NCBI GenBank assembly: GCA_025054955.1 | Contig: JANWZE010000127.1 | Location: 1 to 64,000, forward strand | Direction: 5' to 3' | Source of the DNA: Blastocatellia bacterium | GTDB lineage: Bacteria; Acidobacteriota; Blastocatellia; HR10; J050 | Length of the DNA stretch: 64,000 nucleotides | Shown here: positions 44,427 through 53,267 of the stretch, in pieces | How the letters are laid out: every line of letters begins with the position of its first letter | How positions within the stretch are numbered: the first letter of the stretch is position 1 | Notes under the pieces: generated by a model | What the model was told of the DNA's origin: nothing | Databases searched by the model: none | The model's input: the letters and a program-made list of their open reading frames with translations, nothing else | Program-made: the position numbers and the translations under genes

Positions 44427-45386
44427 TTACTCAATCTGTTTGACCATGAACGGAAATTCTCCAACAGGACTGAGCCTCGTCCCGCTTTTTCCGTAGACGC
44501 GAATCGTGTATCGCTGCTTTGGCAATAGCTCTCGATGAATAGTCAGATTAAATGTCTCCAACCGATTTCTCTGGAGTTCATCCGTTTGCCAGACAATCTG
44601 TCCTTCGTCGTCAACAATCTCTGCGCGATAGAGTTCAAACCGCGACCGGGATTCCGGATTGAGAATGAGATGAAATCCCGTCGCCGTCTTGGGCAATTCG
44701 ATTTGATTAACAGCGCGAGGCCCGCCACTTTGTCTGAGAAAGGTGGAGGAAAACAAGTCAAACACCGGCCAATTCACCCACGGTCCTGAGTACTGCTTCA
44801 GCTTTTCATTCAGTTGGTTGATCTCCTGAGATTTCGTCTGTTGCATCACTTGGTTCTGTTGTTCCAGCTCTTGAACCTGAGTCCAGAGCCGGGCGATGCG
44901 TTGTTCCGCTTGAGCCTGCACGTGCTCGACCTTTCTTTTCATCCACCACTGATAACCGACCAGAGCGAGCAGCAGGCCCAGTAGCAGTGAGAATACAATG
45001 AGCGTGCGTCGGTATCGCTGCTGCGTCACAAAGCCTCGCGGCGCGCGCCGTCTGCTGCTCAACCCAGGTTGATGAAGCGCGGCGGCATCAGCGCCGGCTT
45101 GTTGATCTAACGGCAAGCGACGTCGGTTCTGCTCCCATTGTTGAATGATTTCGTGAGGCAGCATGCCTGTTGTGAAATGATCGAGCAGTTGGCTGATCTC
45201 ATGCGCCGTTGAGTTGCAGAGGTGACACTGGAGCAGGTGTTGTTCGATACTCTCTTGTTCTTCAGGAGCAAGATTGCTACCACGGAATGCCACCAGTCGC
45301 TCCAGGCTTGGATGCTCCGTCACAGCCGAATTAGCATTCAGAAGCGAGAACGAGAATGAGTTTTGGCCCCTTCGTTTGTTTGGCAT
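44427..45386 (-). CDS. Membrane protein with N-terminal anti-sigma-type zinc finger
   Basis: A 319-residue single-pass protein. The N terminus has an HxxxCxxC zinc-finger arrangement (IEQHLLQCHLCNSTAHEI, ~residues 47-64) typical of anti-sigma factors. A basic linker and one membrane helix (~128-148, TLIVFSLLLGLLLALVGYQW) are followed by a periplasmic coiled coil (HVQAQAEQRIARLWTQVQEL). A beta-rich C-terminal domain (FHLILNPESRSRFELYRAEI; LPKQRYTIRVYGKSGTRLS) resembles the stalk/sensor domains of such regulators. No sigma factor gene is adjacent, so the partner is unknown. Confidence 0.72.
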   Translation of the reverse strand: MPNKRRGQNSFSFSLLNANSAVTEHPSLERLVAFRGSNLAPEEQESIEQHLLQCHLCNSTAHEISQLLDHFTTGMLPHEIIQQWEQNRRRLPLDQQAGADAAALHQPGLSSRRRAPRGFVTQQRYRRTLIVFSLLLGLLLALVGYQWWMKRKVEHVQAQAEQRIARLWTQVQELEQQNQVMQQTKSQEINQLNEKLKQYSGPWVNWPVFDLFSSTFLRQSGGPRAVNQIELPKTATGFHLILNPESRSRFELYRAEIVDDEGQIVWQTDELQRNRLETFNLTIHRELLPKQRYTIRVYGKSGTRLSPVGEFPFMVKQIE

Positions 45387-45853
45387 ACAAATTCCAACTG
45401 TTTGTTTCGGGCGTAATCATATCATAGACCAGGGCAATGAGCGACAACCGTCAAGACGCCAATCGCAGGCTGCGCCGGCCATACGAGCGGAATGTAACCG
45501 GGGGTGCGGCCTCTAAGTAGGTGGACAAGCGTTCTGGGACATTTTGGGGTGACAGGACGTTTTAGCGTGCGGTGACGTGTCACCGCTTTCCGGCCAAAGC
45601 TGCGACATGTCGCAGCACTCCAAAAACGCCACGAACTCTTGTCACGTTACTTAGGCAGCGGCCGACTACCACAGGCGTGGTGAAGCTGCGCGACCTCTGG
45701 TCGTGTTGCCGTAGGCGCGCCAATGGAGGCTGCAACGCTCTGATGGTGAGTTCTCTCAAGACCGGGGCTGCAGGCTCGTTGCAGGCGTGCGCCAGACGTT
45801 CCCACCGTCATGGGTTGAATGATCGCGTGCCGATGCTGATCCTTCGCCGCGAA
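45387..45853. other. Intergenic region holding a nested-palindrome element
   Basis: About 470 bases between two minus-strand genes. The element at 45513-45654 is described separately; the flanks (45387-45512 and 45655-45853) show no supported gene. A translated frame through the element resembles one at 58309-58563 only because both read the same repeat. Confidence 0.55.
45513..45654. repeat. Nested-palindrome repeat element, full copy
   Basis: A 142-bp element whose two ends form imperfect ~38-bp inverted repeats, both starting CTAAGTA when read inward. The core has two perfect hairpins: GCGGTGAC/GTCACCGC at 45569-45586 and GCTGCGAC/GTCGCAGC at 45599-45616. The core and right arm recur in opposite orientation at 58424-58520. 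The structure suits a MITE or REP/BIME-like element. Confidence 0.78.
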
Positions 45854-46780
45854 TTATTCTGACCGCCCAGATGGCTCCGACATCAGCAGTCCCAACGCAA
45901 TGGAGAAGAGTTTGGCCTCTGCTGTGTCAGACCGTGAGGGAATCAGGATCGGCGCGCGCGCGCCAACAACGACATGCGCAAGCCGAAACCCAGCGAAATA
46001 GGTCGTGCTCTTGGCCAATATATTGGCCGCTTCCATATCCGGCGCAACGAGGATGTCTGCATGACCCGCGACTGGCGACTCAATCTGTTTGACGCGGGCT
46101 GCATCGGCACAGACAGCCGCGTCCAGCGCCAGCGGGCCGTCTACCACACAGCCTGGTATTTGCCCGCGACGGTTCATCTGAGTGATGATGGCCGCGTCGA
46201 GCGTCGAAGGAATAGACGCCGAAACTTTTTCAGTGGCCGACAACAACGCGACTTTTGGCTCTGCGTAGCCGAGCGCGTGAGCCACCTGTACGGCGTTCAG
46301 GATGATCTGGACTTTTTGCTGGCGATCCGGATGAGGAACCACTCCGCCATCGGTGATCAGTATCAGCTTGGTCTCATTCGGTTGCCGGACTTCACACACG
46401 AACACGTCGCTCAACAAATGCCCGATGCGCAATCCATCGGCTGGGTCCAGCACTGCTTTCATCATGGTCGCTGTGTCCACAGCGCCTTTTAACAAGATCG
46501 AAGCGTCGCCCGCATGCACCAACTGAACAGCGCGACGGGCGGCCGTTTCGTCATCCGCGCAATCCAGCACCGATTCGGGGAAAACCTCTGCGGCGGCAAC
46601 ATCTGACCACGCCTGCTTGATCTCATTCGCGGGTCCAAGCAGTATAATCCGAACAAGGCCGAGTCGTTCAGCTTCGATAGCTGCCGTCAGCGCTGTGCGG
46701 TTCTGTGCGCCGATGACGGCAGTGGTTCGTCGCCCTACACGCTGCGCATAAGTCAGAAGTTCATCAAGGTTGTGAATCAT
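45854..46780 (-). CDS. ptb: Phosphate butyryltransferase (phosphotransacylase family)
   Basis: A 308-residue member of the phosphate acetyl/butyryltransferase family; with Buk it would convert butyryl-CoA (or a branched acyl-CoA) to acyl-phosphate and then acid with ATP formation. Motifs: LLKGAVDTATMMKAVLD, ITDGGVVPHPDRQQKVQIIL, KVALLSATEKVSASIPSTLDA and AGHADILVAPDMEAANILAK, all characteristic of Ptb. The start at 46780 has GAGG at five bases; an in-frame ATG 46795 overlaps the buk stop codon and is also possible. Confidence 0.92.
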   Translation of the reverse strand: MIHNLDELLTYAQRVGRRTTAVIGAQNRTALTAAIEAERLGLVRIILLGPANEIKQAWSDVAAAEVFPESVLDCADDETAARRAVQLVHAGDASILLKGAVDTATMMKAVLDPADGLRIGHLLSDVFVCEVRQPNETKLILITDGGVVPHPDRQQKVQIILNAVQVAHALGYAEPKVALLSATEKVSASIPSTLDAAIITQMNRRGQIPGCVVDGPLALDAAVCADAARVKQIESPVAGHADILVAPDMEAANILAKSTTYFAGFRLAHVVVGARAPILIPSRSDTAEAKLFSIALGLLMSEPSGRSE

Positions 46781-46787
46781 CGCTGCC

Positions 46788-47852
46788 TCACTCATACTCG
46801 CGAGCTGATTCCTCGCCCCGCAGCACGCGCAGGGCGCCCAGCGCCAATGCTTCCATTTCAAATTCGCCAGGCATGACCATCACCGGGGCAATGAACAAAA
46901 CCCGCGCGATAATCCAGCTCGTCAACATGCGAGAATGTGCAAGCCCGCCGGTCAGGATGATGGCATCCACTCGTCCGGCCAATACTGTCGCCATCGCGCC
47001 GATCTCTTTAGCGATCTGGTAAGCCATTGCTTGATATACTTCATGAGCCAATCTATCGCCCTGAGCAATGCGTTGCTCCACTTCAGTGGCGTCATTGGTG
47101 CCAAGGTAGGCCATCAGCCCGCCTTCCCCCATCACCATGCGTCGCACTTGCGATTCGGTGTACCGGCCAGAGAAACAGAGCGTGATGAAATCCTGAAGCG
47201 GAAGACCGCCGGTTCGTTCCGGAGAAAACGGGCCGCTGCTGGCGGCGTCATTGGCGTCAATGATGCGGCCGCCCCGAACCGGGCAAACAGAAATGCCGCC
47301 GCCCAAATGGGCAACGACCCAGTGCGAGTGCTCATAGGATTTTCCTAATAACTGAGCTGCGCGTCGCGCCACAGCATGGATATTCAGCGCATGAGAGAGG
47401 CTCCGGCGTGCAATGGCCGGATGCCCAGAGTAGCGCGCCAATGGCTCAAACTCGTCAACCGAGACGGGGTCCACCACGAATCTGGCTGTCTGCTCTGGTT
47501 CTCCTATGTCAGCGGCCAGCGCCGCGCCCAAGTTCGATACATGCTGACCTTGCACCCCACGCCGTGCATCCTCCAACATGCGCTCGGTGATGCGATACAC
47601 GCCGCCAGGCACCGGCTTGAGCAAACCGCCCCGCGCGACGACGACGTCAAAATCGGCTTCCGTATAACCCCAGCGACTGAGAGCTGTTCTGATCGCCTGC
47701 CGTCGAAATTCAAACTGGTCCCACACCGTAGGAAATTGCTTCAACACAGCCGCCTCATGCGCGAGCGACTCGCTGATGATCATCCGCTCGTCTTCAAAGA
47801 CAGCGACTTTGGTTGATGTCGCGCCTGGATTGATAACCAGAATCCGGTACAT
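46788..47852 (-). CDS. buk: Butyrate kinase
   Basis: A 354-residue acetokinase-family enzyme that transfers phosphate between butyryl-phosphate and ADP. It opens ILVINPGATSTKVAVFEDER, the nucleotide-binding start of the family, and contains ARGGLLKPVPGGVY, HLGGGISVCPVRGGRIID (catalytic region) and DAIILTGGLAHS. GGAGGAGC directly precedes the ATG. It forms an operon with ptb. Whether the natural substrate is butyrate or a branched short-chain acid from amino-acid degradation cannot be told. Confidence 0.94.
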   Translation of the reverse strand: MYRILVINPGATSTKVAVFEDERMIISESLAHEAAVLKQFPTVWDQFEFRRQAIRTALSRWGYTEADFDVVVARGGLLKPVPGGVYRITERMLEDARRGVQGQHVSNLGAALAADIGEPEQTARFVVDPVSVDEFEPLARYSGHPAIARRSLSHALNIHAVARRAAQLLGKSYEHSHWVVAHLGGGISVCPVRGGRIIDANDAASSGPFSPERTGGLPLQDFITLCFSGRYTESQVRRMVMGEGGLMAYLGTNDATEVEQRIAQGDRLAHEVYQAMAYQIAKEIGAMATVLAGRVDAIILTGGLAHSRMLTSWIIARVLFIAPVMVMPGEFEMEALALGALRVLRGEESAREYE

Positions 47853-48041
47853 GCTCCTCCACTTATCGAGAACGTCGTTGGTCGGGCAGCGTGTTCACCT
47901 GCTTCTGCTGAGGCCTGCCCGAAGCGCCCTGTGCGCGCGCTCGTAGTGTATCCTTGTTTGCGCGGTTCGCGCGCTCGCGTCGCACATGAACAACTTGGAG
48001 CGGGTCTTGGGCGTGTGGCGTTGCGTTTGAGCACATAAACA
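47853..48041. other. Short intergenic region, nothing recognised
   Basis: 189 bases between buk and the membrane aminopropyltransferase-like gene, with many GCGCGC runs. No promoter, hairpin or repeat that I can support. Confidence 0.4.
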
Positions 48042-50441
48042 TCATTTCTTCCGCAAATGATAGAAGAGGCCGCCGGCCAACGCATAGCATCCCGTTGCGA
48101 TCAGTGTCATTCGCGAGAACCCGATGCTCATGGCCAACAGCGGTGCGCTGACCGTGGCGACGACCGACGCAAATCCATTGACTGCCCACGCCCATGGAAT
48201 CAGCGCCGGCGCTGCTTCTGCGGTGCGTCGCAGTCCCATCGGAAAAAGGTGACCCAGCGCGAAGGCCAATGGCGCCATCGTGAATGCGGCGTTTGCCATC
48301 CGCCATCCCAGCGGCCAGGATTGAGTCAACGCCAACCACTTATCGAGCCAGGAGAGGTAGCTCAGTGAGAGCGCAACGATCACTGCGGCCGCCGCCGTGA
48401 CCACATGCTGCGGCGTCGCTCGCCATCGTCCGCTCCACTGACTGCCCAGGCCGCCAAACACCAGAAATGTGGCGATCACTGCTGCTGCTGAATAAATCGG
48501 ATGTGAGAGGTAGAGAATCAACTTCTGCAGAAATCCTATCTCCAGCAGCATGAACCCAACTCCCAGCATGCTGAAATAGGCCAGCGTGATCGTTCTTCTG
48601 CTGACTCCCCGCAACGCAGGCAAGCCCGGCAGCAGTGGCGCCAGGATCATGATCGAGGCAAGCGCCGCAACTTGGATGAGTGCCACCAGCAGCAACAATG
48701 AGCCAAGTTCCAAAAAGGCTGGCAGCGTCCCCTTCAGTTGCTCGCGCATATCGGGCAAGGCGCGCCACCGGACAAACTGATTGAAATAGGGTCGGTCATC
48801 CGTCGGCGCTTCAATGGCGAAAAGGTATTGACGTAGAAACTCGGATCGGCTCGGTCCGAGCAATGCCTGGAAGGCTTCCACCTCATAGGTTTGATCTATG
48901 ACGTGGAATTGATTGGTTTCGGAAGGATGCAGGTCAGGCAAATAACAGAGATCAAACCCGCGATCCTGGCTGAATGAACGGATACGTTGCAAGGCTTGCG
49001 GCGTCCACGGCTGTGTTGCAAGCAGCAGGGTCGCTGTCTCCCAACTGCGAATCATCGCGAGATGCGCAGCCGGCTCCAGATTGCGGCGGCGCAACGTCTG
49101 CGCGGCCAGATCAAAGATGCGCAGGTGGTCGCGCGGTGGATGTTTGGTGTAGACAGTCACAGAGAGCAGGCCTCGCTCAGTCAGGTGATCAACGAGCATA
49201 TCAAATGCCTGAACCGTGTACAGGTAAGATTCCATCGCTGCCCGCAAGCTGCCGCCGGTTGTGCCGGAGGGATCAAAGAGCGGTAGTTGAATCAGATCAA
49301 ATCGTCGGCTCGCAGCGGCCAAGAAGCCTCGCGCATCCTGCTCGTGCAGTTCGACAGTCGGCGCCCGATAGATTGAGCCGCCCAGATCGGCCAACGGGCC
49401 GAGCATCGTTTCGATGATCTGTCGGTTGTTTTGCAACGCTACGACCTGCTGGCTTCGATGAAATAGCGCCAGCCCGATAGCCGCGCCGCCGCCCGCTCCG
49501 ATGACCAGCGTGCGCGGTTGCTCAACGAGCTGATACGCCAATGCGCCTGTCGTGTAGTCAAGAAATGCCCATGCCTGTGGATGCTCGACATCATAGATGA
49601 TGTTCGTCTCATCTCCGTCCACAAGCAACAGAACACGCGAGGGAATCGGATGCGGATTGAGCAGGCTCATCCCCGGCGGGGCATCGTGAACGGCTGGCCC
49701 TCGGACAACATCAATGCGCCCCAGCGGCCCGAACTGCGTATGAATGATCTCGGTTCCCGGCTTGGCCAGCTCTAGCGAGAGCTTTTTGTATGGCGACAGA
49801 ATCACGGTGGGAGGAAACAACCAGCCTGTCAGAAATAATCCCACGCCGACGAGCGTCATCACGCCGATTGCTTTGGCGCGCGGCCACGGCACCAGCATCA
49901 CAGCCGCCAGATACGCGAGCGCGGCCAGCGCCATCAGCACGCCTTCCAACGGCAGCAGCTCCATCAGCACAATCGCGCCGAGCGCGCCCGCGCCCGACCC
50001 CATCATGTTGGCCGCATAGTGTCCGTGAATATGCTCAGGCCGGTCCATCAGCGCCAAGCCGATCAATCCTCCAGCCAGAAGAAATGGCGCAAGCATCGCG
50101 CATTCCAGACCGAAGATATGAAGCCACTGACGCGGTAAATTCCAGGCCAGATAGTGCTCGTCGAGAGGAATTTTTTGACTTACCCAGACCGACAATGGAA
50201 GGCTATAGGCAAACGTCACAGCCAATCCCCAGAGCCATGCTGCTCGGCGTTGAAGAATAGGTTTTTGCCAGAGCGTGAGCGCCGTGCCGCTTGCGCCGAA
50301 GCCGAGCAAGGCAACGCTGATAACCATTGAGGCAAAGTAATACCAGTAGCGCAGCGAGAGCACTCGCATGAGCGCCAGTTCCAATCCGATCACGGCCAGT
50401 GACATCAGGAAGATGGCCAGCCGCAGACGCCACACACTCAT
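48042..50441 (-). CDS. Polytopic membrane protein with spermidine-synthase-like domain
   Basis: A 799-residue protein. About seven membrane helices form the N-terminal part (~1-225). A cytosolic Rossmann domain (~235-560) resembles the polyamine aminopropyltransferase fold, with the nucleotide loop TLVIGAGGGAAIGLALFH and an acidic VELHEQDARGFLAAASRRFDLIQL segment like the Dxx...D substrate site. A second membrane block (~590-799) has FMLLEIGFLQKLILYLSHP. Such MFS-like fused aminopropyltransferases are widespread in bacteria, but their substrate is unproven; the key spermidine-synthase Asp pairs are only partly preserved. It is coupled by ATGA to pcm. Confidence 0.82.
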   Translation of the reverse strand: MSVWRLRLAIFLMSLAVIGLELALMRVLSLRYWYYFASMVISVALLGFGASGTALTLWQKPILQRRAAWLWGLAVTFAYSLPLSVWVSQKIPLDEHYLAWNLPRQWLHIFGLECAMLAPFLLAGGLIGLALMDRPEHIHGHYAANMMGSGAGALGAIVLMELLPLEGVLMALAALAYLAAVMLVPWPRAKAIGVMTLVGVGLFLTGWLFPPTVILSPYKKLSLELAKPGTEIIHTQFGPLGRIDVVRGPAVHDAPPGMSLLNPHPIPSRVLLLVDGDETNIIYDVEHPQAWAFLDYTTGALAYQLVEQPRTLVIGAGGGAAIGLALFHRSQQVVALQNNRQIIETMLGPLADLGGSIYRAPTVELHEQDARGFLAAASRRFDLIQLPLFDPSGTTGGSLRAAMESYLYTVQAFDMLVDHLTERGLLSVTVYTKHPPRDHLRIFDLAAQTLRRRNLEPAAHLAMIRSWETATLLLATQPWTPQALQRIRSFSQDRGFDLCYLPDLHPSETNQFHVIDQTYEVEAFQALLGPSRSEFLRQYLFAIEAPTDDRPYFNQFVRWRALPDMREQLKGTLPAFLELGSLLLLVALIQVAALASIMILAPLLPGLPALRGVSRRTITLAYFSMLGVGFMLLEIGFLQKLILYLSHPIYSAAAVIATFLVFGGLGSQWSGRWRATPQHVVTAAAAVIVALSLSYLSWLDKWLALTQSWPLGWRMANAAFTMAPLAFALGHLFPMGLRRTAEAAPALIPWAWAVNGFASVVATVSAPLLAMSIGFSRMTLIATGCYALAGGLFYHLRKK

Positions 50442-51223
50442 CCTTTGCCTCGAACGAGCGGGACAAACCGTACTGGCATCAGATTTCGCGTTCGGATTTT
50501 CCCGTCAGCATTTTTCTCCACCAGCATCAACGATTGCGTGCCCAGCGGCGGGCCGACGGGGATCACCATGCGTCCGCCTTTCTTTAACTGGGCGATCAGT
50601 GGCGGCGGAATTTCGCCGGCGGCAGCCGTCACGATGATCGCATCAAACGGCGCTTCTTCCGGCCAGCCGTAGTAACCATCACCGTGCCGCACTTTCACCA
50701 CCGTATAACCCAATTTGTGAAGTCGCGCCTGCGCCTGTCGCATCAGTTCGCCGATGATTTCGATGGTGAAGACATGAGGCGTGAATTCCGTCAGCACAGC
50801 CGCTTGATAGCCCGACCCGGTGCCGATTTCCAGCACACGAGAGTCCGGCTGCAAACGGAGCAAGCGGGTCATCTCCGCTACGATGAACGGTTGGGATATG
50901 GTCTGCCCGTAGCCAATCGGAAGCGGCGAATCCCTGTAAGCTTCTGCGGCGAGCCGTTCAGGAACGAATTCGTGTCGCGGCACGCGCGACATCGCTTGTA
51001 ACACAGCTTGATCGCTCAACCCATACTCCTGAATGCGTCTGACCATGGCGTTGCGCTCGGCTTGACGAGCCTCAAATCGCGGCGGTGACCATGTCTGTTT
51101 TTGTGTGGTCGGCTGACCGGCCATGGGCGCTCCGTAGGCTAGTGAGACCGCAATCGCGCCGACGAGAAATCGGATCGAAACCGTAGTGAGTTTATCCTGT
51201 TGAATCCGTTTCAGTCGCATCAT
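50438..51223 (-). CDS. pcm: Protein-L-isoaspartate O-methyltransferase, probably exported
   Basis: Repairs isoaspartyl damage by methyl transfer from S-adenosylmethionine. The 261-residue protein has the Pcm core (MVRRIQEYGLSDQAVLQAMS, YRDSPLPIGYGQTISQPFIV, VLEIGTGSGYQAAVLTEF, LKKGGRMVIPVGPPLGTQ). It differs from cytosolic Pcm by an extra ~45-residue N terminus with a hydrophobic segment (TVSIRFLVGAIAVSLAYGAPM) that looks like a signal peptide or anchor, so the enzyme may act in the periplasm. Two adjacent ATG codons mark the start. Its stop overlaps the start of the membrane gene. Confidence 0.9.
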   Translation of the reverse strand: MMRLKRIQQDKLTTVSIRFLVGAIAVSLAYGAPMAGQPTTQKQTWSPPRFEARQAERNAMVRRIQEYGLSDQAVLQAMSRVPRHEFVPERLAAEAYRDSPLPIGYGQTISQPFIVAEMTRLLRLQPDSRVLEIGTGSGYQAAVLTEFTPHVFTIEIIGELMRQAQARLHKLGYTVVKVRHGDGYYGWPEEAPFDAIIVTAAAGEIPPPLIAQLKKGGRMVIPVGPPLGTQSLMLVEKNADGKIRTRNLMPVRFVPLVRGKG

Positions 51224-51466
51224 CCATCAACCAGTTGCTCTGAATGTGCTCGATTATTCTACACCGTTTTCATTCGAGGGGAAACATCGCGGCCATCTGA
51301 GGAGTTGCTCATGTCGCCGGTCGCGACAGCCCGAAACGATGAGCATGGAGCACCGGCTGGAACGCCTGTGCCACACGGCTCAGGAAGTGACGCGCCGTGG
51401 TCGGTTCAAAGCGGCGACGTTGCCTAGCGGGATGGCCGATCGCTCGAATATCCTGTCGCTGGCCGG
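51224..51466. other. Divergent intergenic region between pcm and thiO
   Basis: About 240 bases, with a TAGAAT box near 51253-51258 (minus strand) as the best hint of a pcm promoter. I looked for a TPP riboswitch because of thiO and found none. Confidence 0.4.
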
Positions 51467-51496
51467 TTGCATTGCATGAGAGCGAGAATGTATAAC
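51467..51496 (+). promoter_or_regulatory. Candidate promoter of thiO, almost at the start codon
   Basis: TTGCAT (51467-51472), 18-base spacer, TATAAC (51491-51496). Only six bases separate the -10 box from ATG 51503, which implies a leaderless message. The alternative ATG 51488 would lie upstream of the -10 box and not be transcribed from this promoter. Confidence 0.5.
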
Positions 51497-51502
51497 ATCA
51501 CC

Positions 51503-52642
51503 ATGAAGTGCACCAGCGATGTCATCATCATTGGCGGCGGCATCATCGGCTGCTCGATTGCGTATCGTTTAGCTCAAGCCGGACTGCGCGTCATCGTGGT
51601 CGAACGCGGACAGCCTGGCTGTGAAGCCTCGACCGCAGCCGCCGGAATGCTGGCTCCGCAATCAGAAGCTGCTCATGGCGTGTTGGGCGCATTCTCTGAG
51701 TTATGTTACGCCAGTTGGCAGTTGTATCCTGACTTTGTTCAGCACCTGCAAGAGGACGCCTCGTTCACGGTTGATTACCGTCGTGATGGGAGTCTCTTTG
51801 TCGCTTTCGATTACGTAGAGGCAGAGGCGTTAGCCGGCCTGGTCGAGCGTCAACAAGCGGCGGGTCGTCCGGTTGAAGAATTGTCACCCGCGCAATTGCG
51901 AGAGCTGGAGCCGCTTCTCTCTGAGCACGCGCAGGTAGGCGTCTGGTTGCCTGACGATCATCATGTGGATACGCGCCTTTTGATGAATGCCTTGACGGTG
52001 GCGTGTTTGCGGCGTGGCGTTCAGTTCATCACCGAGACGCCGGTGATTGGTCTGGCATCTGAAGGTGCTCGCGTCATTGGCGTGCGTGTTCCCGGCAGCC
52101 TGCTCTCAAGCGCATTCGTCGTCAATGCCGCTGGCAGTTGGGCGGGATTGGTTGATCCTTCCATGATGCAATTTCCTATTCGGCCGATTCGCGGTCAGAT
52201 GGTCCAGCTCAACATCCAACCACAGCCGGTTCGGCATCTGCTCCATTCGACAGGCTGCTACATCGTGCCGTGGCCAGATGGACGATTGCTGATTGGCGCG
52301 ACTGTGGAAAATGTCGGATTCAACAAATCAGTGACGGCTCAAGGCGTTCATCAATTGCTCAGCGCGGCGTTGAAGATGTTGCCAGCTCTGCATGGGGCGA
52401 CCGTTCAAGGAACATGGGCTGGATTGCGACCTGATACGGAGGATAATCTCCCTATTCTCGGCCCTGCTCAATGGCAGAACGTGATCATGGCGACAGGCCA
52501 TTTTCGCAATGGTATCTTGCTCGCGCCAGTGACAGCGCAGTTGCTCACGGAGCTCATCACCACGGGGGAAGCGTCGCGTTCGTTAGCGCCTTACAGTCCG
52601 CAGCGATTTCTCAAGGAGTCAACGGAGAGCGCTTCAAGTTGA
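51503..52642 (+). CDS. thiO: Glycine oxidase ThiO (FAD-dependent DAO family)
   Basis: A 379-residue flavoprotein oxidase that makes iminoglycine (dehydroglycine) for thiazole synthesis in thiamine biosynthesis. The FAD site is DVIIIGGGIIGCSIAYRLAQ, then CEASTAAAGMLAPQSEA typical of ThiO, VVNAAGSWAGLV, YIVPWPDGRLLIGATVENVGF and TGHFRNGILLAPVTA at the end. No other thi genes are in the window. The stop region overlaps the end of the convergent BMC-P gene by nine bases. The start is taken as ATG 51503 because of the promoter; ATG 51488 is in frame. Confidence 0.92.
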   Translation: MKCTSDVIIIGGGIIGCSIAYRLAQAGLRVIVVERGQPGCEASTAAAGMLAPQSEAAHGVLGAFSELCYASWQLYPDFVQHLQEDASFTVDYRRDGSLFVAFDYVEAEALAGLVERQQAAGRPVEELSPAQLRELEPLLSEHAQVGVWLPDDHHVDTRLLMNALTVACLRRGVQFITETPVIGLASEGARVIGVRVPGSLLSSAFVVNAAGSWAGLVDPSMMQFPIRPIRGQMVQLNIQPQPVRHLLHSTGCYIVPWPDGRLLIGATVENVGFNKSVTAQGVHQLLSAALKMLPALHGATVQGTWAGLRPDTEDNLPILGPAQWQNVIMATGHFRNGILLAPVTAQLLTELITTGEASRSLAPYSPQRFLKESTESASS

Positions 52643-52906
52643 AGCGATTTGAACCGTATCCACGATGCCTACGATGGCCGCGTCAATGGGACGATCCTTA
52701 CAATCGGTGGCCATGCGAGCCGAGCTGCCCGACACCACGATGACCGTTTCGCGGTATCCCGCGCCAACGGTATCAACCGCCACCAGGTAGCCGGATTCGT
52801 CGTGCCCTTCAGGGCTGACTGGACGCACCAGCAGGAGTTTTTTCCCTTGTAGCCGTTCGTCCTTTCGCGTGGCCACCACTGTGCCGAGAATGCGTGCCAG
52901 GATCAT
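52634..52906 (-). CDS. Bacterial microcompartment vertex protein (BMC-P, EutN/CcmL)
   Basis: A 90-residue EutN/CcmL-family protein that forms pentamers at the vertices of microcompartment shells. The family pattern is clear: [72 protein letters not shown]. It is the last gene of a three-gene operon and overlaps the BMC-H gene by ATGA. Confidence 0.95.
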   Translation of the reverse strand: MILARILGTVVATRKDERLQGKKLLLVRPVSPEGHDESGYLVAVDTVGAGYRETVIVVSGSSARMATDCKDRPIDAAIVGIVDTVQIAST

Positions 52907-53199
52907 GATGATTTCTTGGTGCGGGCTTTGGGGCTGACGGGCAACGCCTCGTCCACCGCTTGATGCGGACGAGGGATGACGTGAACGCTGACCAGCTCTC
53001 CAACCCGTCGTGCCGCGGCCGCGCCGGCGTCGGTGGCCGCTTTCACCGCAGCCACTTCGCCACGCACAATGGCCGTGACGAAGCCGGCACCGATCTTTTC
53101 GTAGCCGATCAAGGTGACATTCGCCGCTTTCACCATGGCGTCGGCAGCTTCGATCATGGCTACCAGACCCTTGGTCTCGATCATTCCCAATGCATCCAT
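52903..53199 (-). CDS. Bacterial microcompartment hexameric shell protein (BMC-H)
   Basis: A 98-residue single BMC-domain (Pfam BMC) protein forming hexameric shell tiles. It begins [20 protein letters not shown], continues with [20 protein letters not shown] (the pore-lining loop is KIGAG) and [19 protein letters not shown], and ends in a short basic tail ([10 protein letters not shown]). GGAGG precedes ATG 53199. One BMC-H plus one BMC-P is the smallest plausible set for a closed shell; no trimeric BMC-T gene is seen here. Confidence 0.96.
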   Translation of the reverse strand: MDALGMIETKGLVAMIEAADAMVKAANVTLIGYEKIGAGFVTAIVRGEVAAVKAATDAGAAAARRVGELVSVHVIPRPHQAVDEALPVSPKARTKKSS

Positions 53200-53267
53200 C
53201 GTGCTATCCTCCGATTCATGTTGCCGCGCATATCATAGAAAGCTCTCGGATCAGACGCAAGGAGCGT

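Noticed and set aside
51224-51502. TPP riboswitch upstream of thiO
   Set aside because: The conserved CUGAGA and related thi-box segments are absent, and the promoter lies directly at the start codon, leaving no room for a leader.
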